A stretch of DNA of 64,000 nucleotides, taken from contig NC_068570.1 in the NCBI RefSeq assembly GCF_025698545.1, forward strand, positions 868,001-932,000. The letters run 5' to 3'. Numbering within the stretch: the stretch's first letter is position 1; each line of letters starts with the position of its first letter. The stretch is from Gossypium raimondii (lineage: Eukaryota > Streptophyta > Magnoliopsida > Malvales > Malvaceae). The notes beneath the pieces were generated by a model. The model was not told the DNA's origin, ran no database searches, and saw nothing but the letters and a program-made list of their open reading frames with translations. This document shows, piece after piece, positions 20,633-32,068 of the stretch. A program made the translations under genes and the position numbers.

Positions 20633-23600
20633 TATATAAGAATTTTAATTTAATATGCAATATCGTATATGAATGTTGACATAATGTGTAATGTCATATA
20701 TGAACTTTGATTTTGTGCGATTTTATACATAAAATTTTGATTTGATTCAATTTTCAGTAATTACTAACAATATTATCAAATTAACACAATTTTATATCGA
20801 TATATTACATACACAAATTACTATATTAATCCGGTATGAAAATAAACATATGTATCTATTTCTTTAAATGTGTACAATTGAATCAAAATCAAAGTTTCAT
20901 GTATTCATATGAACCACAATTCAAATTTTATATGTATAATTACAAAGTTTATATATTAAATTGCATATTAAAATAAAATTAATATAAAAATTTGTTATTT
21001 ATTTTCTTCTTTTTTTTATGTTTGACCCCACTTAACTTGAATATAGTTTCGATCCAACTTGATTTAATCTTAAAAAATTAACAACTCAAACTTGTTCAAT
21101 CTGAATTCAAATTAATTTGTACCCCGATTAATCCAAACTTGAAATCACCCCGGATTGATGCAACACTTAAAACCTATTCGACCTGTTGAATTGATGAATC
21201 TAATTAGCCATTAAAGCATGTAGGTTTTCTTTTTTATATTATGATTTTGGTTTAACCCTAATGAGATGCATATTTTGGTTTAAGAACAGATTGAAGACCA
21301 AACACCAGAAGAGAAAATTTTCCCAGATTTTGGTATTGATCCGGAAGAAATCAAGGTAATGTAAAATGCTTTTATAATTAAGGATAACATAATTTTTGGC
21401 CCCTGAATTTGATAATTAGTTCCACTTTGATACATGTACTCTTTTTTGGTCCATTATGGCATTTGAACTTGACAACTAGGTCTATTTTGGTCCCTAAACA
21501 TAAAAAATATAAAAGTTTAATGATGTAGCACAACCCCAGAGTGTTACATTCAGTGTTTTAATAATCTAATTGGTGGTTGAATAGATCACACCATCGGTTC
21601 CTTATTCAACTTTAAAATTTTAAAAATTAAAATTAAAATTTTTTATTAAACCGATTCAACTTGTTCAACTATCGATTTTTGTCCCGTTTTTAATTTTTAC
21701 CAATTTCAAGCAGTTTTCGAGTCAAGTGGTTCATCTCCTTTATTCGGAATGTTATATCAATCAATTCTCGATCCGTCTGATCATGTTCCAATAACATCGA
21801 TCACATCATCAAATTTTAACAGAATCCAAGTTTAGGGACCAAAATGGATCTAGTTATCAAGTTCAAGGATAAAAAAAAATACAGATACTAAAATGGATCT
21901 AATTGTTAAATTCAAGGGAAAAAAATCACATTATTCCTTATAATAATTATATAAAAAATAACTCCCATTTTGCTTCACATTTTTCAGCCTCTTACATTAT
22001 TTAATGCAGGCCATTGATGCTAAAATACAGCAATGGTCAAATGGAAAACAAGGAAACATCCGTTCACTGTTGTCAACCTTGCAATATGTAAGTAGCAATG
22101 GATCCAACTCCAGTTATTATTAGCTCAATTGGCCGTGTCGGATCGGTTATAGATTGGATCAAGTTTAATTTGGATTATAAAATTTTTAGGTTATTTTGAG
22201 TTCAGGTTTTATTTTGGGGTTAGGGTCAAGTCATAGTAAGTTGTACTTTTAAGACATTTTAGGTTACATGTTTTAGACCATTTTGAGTTTCAGTTATTTC
22301 AAGTTTTGATTGATCGGATAGGATTATTGACTTTTACAGTCAAATGAAATTAGATCATATTCAGATTAATCGGATTAGATTTTTGAATACAAGTAAAAAT
22401 ACTGTCCCAAAGGAATGTTACATACCGTATGAAGCAAATTAAAAGAAATACCTAATAATATAGCTGATAAAGGACAGTCATTCTTAAGGGAACACAAGTT
22501 TTGTCAATTAGGCGGGTCAGGTTGGTTTTATAACAGGTCAATTTAGGCCAGTTAAAATTAAAATTTTAAAATTTTCGAGCCATTTTGGGTTCAAGTCATT
22601 TTGAGTTTAGACAAGTTTTAGATCTGGATCATTTCAAATTCAAGTTGTTTCAGATTTGTGCTATTTAAGGTTCGATTAGTTTTGGGTCTAGGTCATTCAA
22701 GTTTGCTTCTAGGATTTTTTTTTTTTTAAATCATCTTGAGTTTAGGTAATTTCAAGTTATTTTGAGTTTTATTTATTCGAATCGTTCAAGATCTTGAACA
22801 TTTCCGGTATTGATCATATTCTAAATTTGAGGCAAATCTAAAGAACTTGCCTTTTGCCTTTGAAAGACTAACAATGGTTGCATTGCAAACACACAGGTTC
22901 TTTGGCCTAACAGTGGTTGGAAGCCAGTGCCTCTCATGGACATAATTGAAGGACCTGCAGTGAAAAGATCATATCAAAAAGCTTTATTGTGTCTACATCC
23001 AGATAAACTACAACAAAAAGGTGCTGCCTCAGATCAAAAATACATTGCACAAATTGTCTTTGATTTTCTACAGGTAATATTATGATTTCCTATTCAAATA
23101 TTTATCCACGTATTGATACAACTGTCAAATGGACGAGTCGAATTAGGTTTGGATTAGATTTATCAGTGTATGATCAATTTGAGATTTTATAATTTTTGGG
23201 TTACTTTGAGTTTGGAAGTTTTAAAGTTCGGTTTGTTTCAGAGAATCATTTAAGTTTAAAAATTAAGTTTTTTTCACGTCGTATAATATCAAGTTTAGGT
23301 CATTTTGAATTTTTTATTTAGATCATTTCAAATTTTAATCATTTTGAGTTTGAACTGTTTTAGATTAAAATTATTATTTTTATTATCGGATTGAAATTTT
23401 AAATTCTGAATTAAATTTGTGTCAAGAGAAGTAAAGCTTTGGAATTTGGCTATGGTGCAGTTGCTGGCCTACCAAATTTGTCTAATATGATCAATTATTG
23501 TACTACAAACAATGTCCAAGCTAAGACAAGTTGAAATTTCATACAATGTTGCTGACCAACATGTCTTCCTATTAGGGCAATGGCATTTAGACTTGCCAAT

Positions 23601-24167
23601 TGTTGGCTCTTCTTAGGCCAGCCCTTGTTTTTTCCCCTAAATTATATCTCATTTCCATATTGATTCTTAAAGTGTTTTTTTATTGAGAAATTGTCTCTAA
23701 ATTATCAGTTTCATTTTATTTTAGTTAAAAAAGTGTACAAGAATATGTCATGTGTCATGTTTATTCTTATTGGTTAACATAGTTTTAAGAATAAATTGAG
23801 ATAAAATTAAAAATTTAGATATGGATTTTAAAATTTTTGGATTAGTTCAAGTTTGTATCTTTTAAAGTTCAGATTATGTGAAATTTGGGTAATGTCATTT
23901 TAAGTTTTGATCAACTCGAGACTTGTCATTCAAGTTTGATATTCAAATTAAACTATATGAGATTTACTTATTCCGATTAATTTTAAATTCGAATTATTTC
24001 AAGTTCAAATCATTTTTGAATTTAAACTGTTATTTTTTTTATGACAAAATCGAATTGAATATGACTTAGATCGGTTTTCGGATTTAACGCAATACAATTA
24101 TGTGATTTTACCCTCTTTGGAATCTCAGGATGCATGGGCTCATTCCAACTCAATTGGTTTAATGTGA
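14042..24167 (+). CDS. JAC1: JAC1-type auxilin-like J-domain protein with internal exon duplication
   Basis: Proposed exons: 14042-14463, 15434-15816, 16814-16936, 17442-17558, 17717-18097, 18684-18806, 19315-19431, 19589-19969, 20473-20534, 21290-21355, 22010-22087, 22897-23073, 24129-24167. All have GT/AG borders and matching phases, giving about 822 residues. The N-terminus ([20 protein letters not shown]) and the C-terminal J-domain core ([32 protein letters not shown] at about 785-788) identify a JAC1 homolog. JAC1 acts downstream of phototropins in the chloroplast accumulation response to weak blue light, through chloroplast actin filaments. The HPD tripeptide that stimulates Hsp70 is intact. 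Exons 3-5 are repeated as exons 6-8. With one copy the protein would be about 615 residues, near the roughly 650 of Arabidopsis JAC1. The last exon is only 13 codons and is the least certain. The long introns contain MITE-like elements. Confidence 0.9.
14520..14935. mobile_element. GGGGCGAAT-type non-autonomous element in JAC1 intron 1
   Basis: It starts at AGGGGCGAATACAAAATTT and runs through paired GTTAAAATGTAATTTTATT words to CTTGTCCCTTCTAATGTTGC. It resembles the better-preserved copy at 24555-24811. No clear target duplication was found. Confidence 0.45.
15966..16525. mobile_element. MITE-like element, family A (about 560 bp), in JAC1 intron 2
   Basis: It starts GGTAAACTACACCAAATG, followed by CTAAATTATTAGTAAATTTAT, and ends with the inverted counterpart ATAATTTAGTGATC...AATTTACTC. 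The inner part includes TTGTTAGTCGGACTTTT and GATCGGTACTGACCCACC. Other copies in this window are 27681-28248, 35462-35982 and 46066-46635 (inverted). Confidence 0.7.
16569..18437 (+). repeat. JAC1 internal tandem duplication, copy 1
   Basis: This is the first copy of a block holding three JAC1 exons (16814-16936, 17442-17558, 17717-18097). It aligns end to end with 18438-20315. Exon starts are offset by 1870 to 1873 bp, and the two coding sequences look identical by eye. Each exon starts and ends in phase 1, so the block adds 207 codons without a frameshift. Confidence 0.95.
18438..20315 (+). repeat. JAC1 internal tandem duplication, copy 2
   Basis: This is the second copy, with exons 18684-18806, 19315-19431 and 19589-19969. 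It abuts copy 1 directly at 18437/18438. Intron differences are mostly single-base changes in homopolymer length, plus a few substitutions around 18974. Copy 2 is about 9 bp longer than copy 1. Confidence 0.95.
20113..20325. mobile_element. Small MITE-like hairpin element at the duplication edge
   Basis: The left arm AATGACCCAACTATAAAAG...TACAAAATGATCAC is roughly the reverse complement of the right arm GACCATTTTGTAACATTCC...AGTTAGGTGATTA. An equivalent but right-truncated copy lies at 18243-18437, where copy 1 of the JAC1 duplication ends inside the right arm. Confidence 0.55.
20588..20629 (+). repeat. (AT)n microsatellite
   Basis: About 21 uninterrupted AT dinucleotides lie in a JAC1 intron, directly before a family-C repeat (about 20640-20985). 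Confidence 0.9.
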
Positions 24168-24554
24168 TTTTTCACTTGTGCGACGTTCCATCTGCCGACA
24201 AAAGGATGCAAAATTAGGTGCTCAATATTGGGGTTAAAGACATAATTTTTTATTCTTTATAGATTGTTTTACTTTAAGTGTAGATTTTCTAACTTAAATA
24301 TACTTGAATTCTTGTCCCACAACTATGTTTGGAATATATATAAAAACCCTAATAAAGATTACTTCAAATTCTAATATTAGTCTTTGTATTTTGCGAAAAT
24401 TATGGATTTAATCCTTGTATTTTAATTTGATCATTTTAGTTCTGTATTTTTCAAATTTTAAAATCTATTTTCACCGAATGATGATTGTAAATTCATTGAG
24501 TTAAGTTTTGCTATTTTCGAATTCTGATGTGTCAAACATATTATCATATGTGTA

Positions 24555-24811
24555 GGGACGAATTCAGAAATTTTTTTTAAGGGGGAGGAATTGAATTATA
24601 TTTTTGTGAGGTTAAAGTGCAATTTTATCTTGTATTAACTTATGATTTCATCACTTTTGAAAGTACTAAATAGAAATCTTTTCATTTTGGGGGTCAAAGT
24701 ATAATTTTACCACATAATAACTTTTAATTTTGTAATTTATTAGGCGACTAAAAGACAATTTTCCATTTGAGGGGGCCAAGGCCCCTGCTCACCCCTCTAA
24801 ATTCGCCCCTG
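24555..24811. mobile_element. 257-bp MITE with terminal inverted repeats and a 10-bp target duplication
   Basis: It begins GGGACGAATTCAGAA and ends CTCTAAATTCGCCCCTG, so the ends are inverted copies of about 14 bp. It is flanked by CATATGTGTA (24545-24554) and CACATGTGTA (24812-24821), which match at nine of ten positions. A 9-10 bp target duplication points to a Mutator-like origin. It has no coding capacity. Related copies lie near 14520, 27000, 54325 and 62514. Confidence 0.75.
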
Positions 24812-26274
24812 CACATGTGTAATACAATGCCAGCTTGTTATTTTCACATATTACTCACTAAAAATCCAATTAATTGATTAACAACTGTCATTTGTGCCAA
24901 GGTCGAAATTTCAAAATTCAAAAAATATAGGAACTTAGAATTATCTAATGGATTAAATCTATAACTGTATGTATAGTATAAGACTAATAATTGAATTTAA
25001 CCAAAAGGATTTAATCGTTTCTATTTAGATAGGACTAAAATCAACTAATTCAAAAGTACAAAGACTAAAATTGATCAAATTAAAATATAGAGACTAAAAT
25101 TACAACTTTCACAAAGTATAGGAACTAATAATAAAATTTAACCTAAAGATTGAATTTGCCTTTTTTTTTTTTTACAAAGTCCAAAGTTTTTCCACCAAGT
25201 TGTTTAATGTTACTTTTAAATTAGGCAAAAGTAGAGATAATTAGTGGGGAGAAAATCTACTTTTGAGGTAATTAGTGTATATATTACTTTTTATGTTAAA
25301 ATATCTTTCAAGTTTTTATATTTTTCGTAAATTTGAAATTAAGTTTTTATTTCTTTTTAATTTAAAATTTAAGTTTAATTATTAATATTATTAAATTTAT
25401 TCTTAAATTCATTGGTGGATCATTTTAAAATTAAAAAAAACTCACTTAGTAATCATATAATCAACAAAATGACATAGTAGACAATAATTTAACAAAAGAA
25501 TTTTATCAATGTTAACAATTAGACTTTGCATTTCTAAATCTAAAAAAAATCGAGGACTAAATTATTAAAAATAAAAATAGGAGGACTAAATTCCAAATAA
25601 ATGAAGAGCACAATGACTTAGAGCATATTTTATTTTATTTATTATAACTAAACCTATTTAAGGGTCAAACTACTACTCGTCGAAGTTCAAATGTAGGAGA
25701 ATTTAAACAAAAATATTAATTCCGAAAAACAATTTTAAATACCGGCAAAGCTCGAACTCTAATATTCAAATCCCAAGTTTAGCCTTACTTTTTTTCTCAA
25801 GTTTTAATCTTCATCTAAACATAACAATATAATTCCAAAATGTATGATTATATACGATAAAATCACACTTTAGCCTCCAAAAAAATTTAAAAAAAAATGT
25901 AATCCTTCAAATTTTTATATTTTTATTTTACCCAAAAATTTAAAATTCACCTCTTCCGATAATCTTACTTTCTATGAATCAAACTAGGTTCTCGTAATAT
26001 AATCCCAATCAATTTCAAAATTATTGGAAATTCCTTTTTCAAATTAGGGTTTTGGTAGGAATTTATTTTTGAAATTCAAATAGAAGTAATGATTAGAGGG
26101 GCATGTGCCACAGTCCACATGATTCAATAACAAAGGCTGGCTTAGTTTGAACAATAATGGGGTAGTCTTAAAAGACTATAAAGGTGAATTTCTTCATCTT
26201 GTTTTACCTCTCTGTCTCCTTCTTTGTCCCCCAAAAAAACTTCTTGTTTTTACTTTTTTTTTCTTTTATAAATT

Positions 26275-26700
26275 TAGTTTTTAGTTTAATTTGACAATTA
26301 AATTTTTTAGTTTAAAAGAATTAAATTATCTTTTTTTAATGAAAATGTTGATTAAAATATTAATTTTTCAGTAATTTTTGCGTGACAATTTGTGTGACAA
26401 GCCATGGTGCTTCATGTTGACATGATTTTATTTATCTTATATGTCATATCAACAAATAATTTAACAGTTATAAAAATATTCAAATAAAACATAACAAAAT
26501 AACTCAATGTTCTTTAAAAGAAAAAGCATGAAGTATACGTGGATTGAGATGTAGGCTGTCATGTTTAAAAATTTAACATTTTAGTCAATATTTTTGTTAA
26601 AAAATAGCAGTTCGACTTTTTTTGAAAGGTTGATGATCAAATTCGACTCTTTTTAAAAGATTGAGAGCCAAATTTAGCTTAAAAATTAATAAAATTAATA
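26275..26700. repeat. Dispersed palindromic repeat, family E
   Basis: The words TTTTTTAATGAAAATGTTGA and GACTCTTTTTAAAAG...TGAGAGCCAAATTTAGCT recur near 56400-56760 and 62280-63050. The left and right halves are partly inverted copies, which fits a MITE-like element. The undisturbed centre here (ATCAACAAATAATTTAAC) shows the state before the insertion seen at 62514. Confidence 0.55.
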
Positions 26701-26734
26701 AAAGTTCTGACTTTGGTAAATGCTTGCTTAATTC

Positions 26735-26915
26735 CATCTCGCCTCATTATAGGTTCTTATTTTACCTGCTCTTTTCGACATAATGTGTAGAACTAACCAT
26801 AGCCTCTCCCCACCCCTTAAATAGGAAGATAATGCGCTTCAGCCACTTGAGCCCATGTCCTCTTGCACTGACAATAATATCAATATCAATCGAACTAAGA
26901 CTCAATCGACATAAT
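26735..26915 (-). mobile_element. SINE-like element (tRNA-derived)
   Basis: This is the clearest member of the group that includes 8150-8338. On the minus strand it begins GTCGATTGAGTCTTAGTTCG, then GGACATGGGCTCAAGTGGC, resembling pol III A and B boxes. No transfer RNA fold is intact. Confidence 0.5.
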
Positions 26916-27680
26916 TTCATAATATTAAAAATTGAAAAATCTTAGTAAAGAGAACGGATATAATTAATGTCCATTTAAGGGCATAACTAATGGTAAGCAG
27001 GGGCCTTGATGGCTCTACTTAAGTGAACTAATAATAATTTTAGTCCCTCTTAATTATTAAATATTCAATTTAAAACTTTTTTTTAGGATGAAATTTTTGT
27101 TTTCACCCCTCTGAATTTTAAAATTTTATTTCATCTCCCTCAATACTGAATTCTTAGCTTCGCCCCTACATCCATCACCTCTAACTCAGCCTACTCTTGG
27201 TAGCTTTGATGCGTTTTGACTAGGACAAACTTGTCGTTTCACATATGTCCTTGCTATGAAAAGAGGGTCTCTTCCCCACTACTATATCTATTGTCCCTTT
27301 ACAATGGATATATATATATATATATATATATAAAGGAAAAAGGTTAGCAATTGGCATTATAATATTATGCCAATTTATTACCATCAATCATTTGAACTCA
27401 AGAAAACAAAATAAAGTGATAATAAAATAAGAATGGTTATACTTGATCAATCTAGTAGAATTAAACCAATTGAGCTTATATTTGAACCAATTTATATATA
27501 TATATATTTTTTTAATTTTTACTACTTTTAATAATTTAATTAATTAATTTTGAATGGGTAATCAAATGATGGAAGCGAGAATCAATTACTTAACCAATTT
27601 GATCGTCAGTCCAATTCTAAAACTGGAATTGTATTTTAAGCAAATAATAATAAAAGAAGTAAACTAATAAATAGAATAAA

Positions 27681-28248
27681 GGGTAAATTACGTCTAAGGT
27701 TACTAAACTATTAGTAACTTTATGTTTTGGTTACTCAATTTAAAAAAGTTACAAAATGGTCACTAAACTATTCAAAAGTTTTCATTAAAGTCACTAGGTT
27801 GTTAAAATCACTGTTGTATGGCTTTCTTTGCTCGTACCATTTACGCAAATCGAAAGCTCTCTTTTCCCTTCTCTTTTATAGTTTAATTTTTTTTTCAAGA
27901 AACAACTTTGAACGCCACGAATCTGTGAACCAAAATTTAAACATCTTTTTTCTCCAATCTTTAACAGTGATCATCAAACCAACTTGAATCTAATGTATGT
28001 TCTTCTACTTGTCAATGGGTATCGACCCACCTTATTGATCATCAAGTCATTGCCTGAAATCCATTAGTCGGACTTTTTCTTAAAAAAAATACTTAAAACC
28101 CAATAACTTAGGTAAAAACTTTTGAATAGTTTAGGGACTTAAATAAAAATTTTCAAATAGGTCAGTGTCTATTTTGTAACATTTTAAAGTTAAATGACTA
28201 AAATATAAATTTACTAATAATTTAGTGACCTTAGATTGAATTTACCCT
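27681..28248. mobile_element. MITE-like element, family A
   Basis: It runs from GGGTAAATTACGTCTAAGG to TTGAATTTACCCT. The first and last 60 bp are inverted copies around the words CTATTAGTAACTTTATG and ACTAATAATTTAGTGACC. The length of about 568 bp matches the copy in JAC1 intron 2. Confidence 0.75.
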
Positions 28249-28439
28249 AAAATAGAAAAGAAAAGAGAAAGAAATAAACACAGAAAAATTTAAAAAGAAA
28301 GAAGAAAGAAATAATATATCTGGCTTTGGCCCCTTCGTCTACTTCTTAATAATGCTTAAAAAAAAGCTTCCAGTTTTGAATATATGCTCTCCAAGCTTAA
28401 CATTTCGTCTTTTTGTGAACAATCTTTCTTCTTCTTTTG

Positions 28440-30269
28440 ATTTTTTCACCCTAAAAAAATATTGAAGCCTTCTGTTCAATGCAAGCTCGCTTCGATTCTT
28501 TAATGGCGAGTTTTCTCTTCATTGGGTCACTGCTTAATGGCCTTTTTTTCTTCTCTAAATCTGTAAGCTCTCTTCCTCTCTCATTTCCCATTCTTTTTCT
28601 TTTCCTTTAAAAAAAGATGCATTTTTCTTTATGGGATTATTGATTAAAATTCTGGGTTTAAATCTGTTTGATCTAGTAACACTGTTAATATTTTTGTTTA
28701 ATTTAATTTCTTTTTTCTCAACATTTTAGTAGATCTGAAGTGAAATTCCTTCTTTATATGCAATTGATTCTTTTTAATTATTATGTTGAAAAGATTAGTG
28801 TTTTGTTAAATGAATTTGTAGAATGTAGGACTTGATAGTTAAATTTACTGCTACAGAAAAAAAAAAAGAGTTGCCATTTTGTTTAGATTATGGATCATGC
28901 TTTATTGGGTTTCTTTGTTCTTTCTTTTTTCCCCCCTTAATCTCCATTATCTTTATCTGTGTGTTAGTATGGTGGATTTTATTAGGTTAAAATGTGCCTA
29001 TAATCCCTGTCTTTTCTAAAATTTGGAATTTAACATCTTTACTTCTCAGATTTTAAAATTCAAATTTAACAATTGTTAATTTTTTTTTAACTACTCACTT
29101 GGTAGCCATGTGAAACTGAATTTTGAAATCTGAACCTAAAAATACAAGCACAAGGACTAAATTTCTAATTTTTGAAAAGTACAGGGACTATAGGCATGTT
29201 TTAACCATTTTTATATATATTTTAGTTTGGTTTTGACTACTTAAATGATTGGAATTTAGGGTTGTTGGTGTTCATTATCTTTTAAATTTGTATAAATATA
29301 TTTTGTAAAATTAATTTAATAAATTGATGATAAAGAATTAAAGATAGTTGCTAACCATTATGGAAGACTAGTGAAATTAATCTTTTTTTTTTATATCATA
29401 TGACTTGTTAAATTCCTTCCTTGTAGAGCAAAATCGGTAAAAATCCCATGGAGATCCTATATTAAGTGTCAGATTATATTTTGGTCCCTCTACTTAAAAA
29501 ATGGACAAATTAATTATTGTATGTTAGATCAAAGAGCAAACTGGTCCTTCTTGTTAAAATTTTCATCCAGTTTTACTGTTAAAAACTGGCATGACTAACA
29601 GAATAATCAAACAGTGACAAGTGGTGTATCATGCGTACCTCATGCCGACGTACATAAACCAATTTTTAACCGAAGAAATGGATGTAATTTTTAACAAAAG
29701 GATCAATTTACTCTTTGATTTAACATAAAATGATAAATTTGCCCATTTTTTGAGTAGAGGGAGCGAAATGCAATCCGAACTCCTAGTATAAAGACCTCCA
29801 TGGTACTTTTACCAGCAAAATCCATCCCTTCGAACTCTTGAGAGGATAAATAAACCCTTAGGCAATGAGTTTTTTTTCGGTGTTTCAAACCGTTCCGATC
29901 CTTGATATTTGTTGTTGAATGAGGGATTTCATATGCAACTTTTTTTTTTAAGGCTGAGAGTTTGAGACCTCCATTGTATTGTTATGGTGCCTTCACTCAA
30001 TGAGTTGTCTTAGGTGAAAAAAATACTTTTTCGAAGATGGTATTTGTTGCAATCTTCATTACGAGGACGATGAACGTGTTCAAATGCCAACACGGAATGA
30101 TTGTGGTTGCTATAATCGGTTGCTATGTTTTTGGTACCCATTGTCGTCTTGTTTTGTTTCTGTGATGATTATGAGATAGTTTTACTTCGAATTAGATAGC
30201 TAATATCGGGTAATTTACTCCAGGTTGTATAAGCATTAATCGGAGTCTGGTTTTGTCTCTGAAGAATAT
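28440..30269 (+). other. Probable 5' leader and leader intron of the deSI-like gene
   Basis: The stretch 28440-28562 is CT-rich and ends in a good donor (AAATCT|GTAAGC). A possible acceptor lies at 30221-30223, 46 bp before the start codon. An ATG at 28503 opens a 20-codon frame up to the donor. If spliced as proposed it would stop two codons later, as a small upstream frame. The intron includes a decayed family-D repeat (28985-29205) and a family-B MITE (29436-29813). The leader is inferred from sequence style only. Confidence 0.4.
29436..29813. mobile_element. MITE-like element, family B (about 378 bp)
   Basis: It starts GGTAAAAATCCCATGGAG and ends CCTCCATGGTACTTTTACC, nearly exact inverted ends. 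The interior has ATGGACAAATTAATTATTG and its inverted partner. Other copies lie near 36658-36931, 41671-42044, 43400-43756 and 45039-45431. Confidence 0.75.
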
Positions 30270-31076
30270 ATGGATTTCGAGAAAAAGAAGAGATGGAAAC
30301 TGGTGGTGCCACGTATTTTGAAAAACAAATCAGCATCTCGTTGTTTTTTCCAAAAGGTGAAACCAACTAATTTCAATCCGGGCTGTGCACCAGTGTATCT
30401 CAACGTCTATGACTTAACCCCTATGAATGGCTACTTTTATTGGGCAGGCCTCGGTATCTTTCATTCCGGTGTGGAAGGTAAGCTTTGTTTCTGTCCTTAT
30501 CTCGTTTCCGTCCAATGCAAGCTGGTTTAGCTTTCTCTGATATCCAAACCGGATTCTTGTACAGTTCACGGTGTGGAGTATGCATTTGGAGCTCATGACT
30601 ACCCAACAAGTGGTGTTTTCGAGGTCGAACCACGACAGTGCCCGGGTTTCCAGTTCCGAAAATCAATATTCATTGGGACAACATCGTTGGATCCTATCAA
30701 AGTACGGGAATTCATGGAGCGTAATTCGACAAGGTATCATGGAGATACGTATCACTTGATCGTCAAGAACTGCAACCATTTCTGTAAGGATATTTGTCAC
30801 AGGTTGACAGGGAAACACATTCCGAAATGGGTAAATCGGCTTGCAAGAATAGGTTCAATGTGCAGTTGCATTCTTCCCGAAGCCCTTAAGACTTCAGTCG
30901 TGCGGCACGATCCGAATTATCAACCTTTCGATAGTGAGAAAAGGAGGCTGAGATGCGCATTTAGTTGCCTATCTTCGGTTTCCATGCGGCAAAAGTCCTC
31001 GTTACTCCTACAATCACCCTTAAGAGGCTGCTTTCCACCTTGGGATTCGAAGAAATCGAACAATGTGTCATGTTGA
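30270..31076 (+). CDS. deSI-like PPPDE-family thiol peptidase (At1g47740-like)
   Basis: Exons are 30270-30477 and 30565-31076, joined in phase 1 (VE|VHGVEY), giving 239 residues. The N-terminus MDFEKKKRWKLVVP matches the style of plant homologs of At1g47740, which supports this start. The PPPDE domain spans about 40-190. The catalytic pair is His65 in FHSG and Cys139 in NCNHF, both present. Other family blocks are VYLNVYDLTPMNGY, GAHDYPTSGVFEVEP and PKWVNRLARIG. PPPDE proteins are papain-fold cysteine proteases, with deSUMOylating or deubiquitinating activity shown for some members. The substrate of this plant clade is not clear to me. The C-terminal tail, rich in Ser, Cys and basic residues, is variable in the family. 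The gene converges on LPEAT1. Confidence 0.93.
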
Positions 31077-32068
31077 AAAGGTAAGACAACCAATCGGGTT
31101 TTAACATTCATCTGCAATTAGAGATTTTCTTTCGGTGTTTGTCGTCTTAATTGTGGGATGTATGTTCTCATGTATGTAACACTAATGTGGTGTTAAAATC
31201 TTGTTTCAAAGTGTTCTTTTAGTCTCTAAGACAATGTAATTGATTTAATTCGTTGATTCGAGTGAAAGATAAAAGGGGAAGGACGATATGTATCGGCTCG
31301 AATTGGTGGTCGGAAACTTGCTGAGCCATAGAATCAACAAAAGTGTTAAGCAATGAATGGATTTCTCTAATATGGTATTGGCAGGACAATGTTAATAATG
31401 ATACAAACGTTTCTGATACATTGATCTCGTAGCATCATACCTACCTGAAAATCATACATGTAATGTTATATGTTGTGGATATAACGCCCAAAGACCAGAA
31501 TAACACAGTTGACAGATGATTCAAACCGATGAAAGCCCCCATTGACTTATAAAAATCTCAGCTCCTCGACTGCAAAGGCGATTAAATGACGAAACACTAT
31601 AGCTTCCTCTACTGACCATAATTAACTCCCTGGATCTATAGCAGCTGAAAATGAATAGACATCAAAGTTCAAAGACATGATTTAAAGAGATGCATGCATG
31701 CATACATGCATACATATTAAGACAAATGTAAAAAGAATGGCATGCATGCATACATATTAAGAAAAAAATGTAAAAAAGTGGCATGCATGCATACATACAT
31801 ATATACACACACATGCACATAGATACGTGCATATTAAGACAAAAATGTAAAAGAGTAGCATTTCAGTTCTTTTAAGGAAATTTGAATCTGTATTTATAAT
31901 CTTTATCTAATGGCAACAAGTACCAAGAATAAAGTTTACAATATAACAGCAAATGGCGACGAGAAACAAACCCTACGGTTTAGTCAGTGCGTTCATGGAA
32001 AATACCGGTGTAAACTAAGGAACTTAACTGAGACTCGATATTTGTTTGGGAGCAAGGCCAAGAAATTA
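31077..32068. other. Convergent intergenic region with microsatellite
   Basis: It holds the 3' ends of the deSI-like gene and LPEAT1 and a block of TGCATGCATACATACATA-type repeats at about 31690-31830. The open frame at 31910-32194 overlaps the antisense of the last LPEAT1 exon and is not a gene. Confidence 0.6.
31690..31830 (+). repeat. GCAT/ACAT tetranucleotide microsatellite block
   Basis: Several runs of ATGCATGCATACATAC separated by AAGACAAATGTAAAAGA-like spacers form a short compound repeat in about three units of 55-65 bp. Confidence 0.75.

Larger units (their letters stand above)
24168..28400. other. Intergenic between JAC1 and the deSI-like gene
   Basis: No coding signal is visible. 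It holds a MITE with target duplication at 24555-24811 and a family-D element at about 25300-25640. A family-E element lies at about 26275-26700, and a SINE-like element at 26735-26915. A GGGGCGAAG-type element lies at about 26990-27170, a TA-rich microsatellite at about 27309-27334, and a family-A MITE at 27681-28248. The short open frame at 27727-27987 lies inside the MITE and is not a gene. Confidence 0.6.

Noticed and set aside
27727..27987. 86-codon plus-strand open frame
   Set aside because: It lies inside a family-A MITE. Other copies of the element do not keep the frame.
30421..30666. Minus-strand frames opposite the deSI-like gene
   Set aside because: They cross a sense intron and the catalytic exon of the PPPDE gene. 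They have no family similarity.
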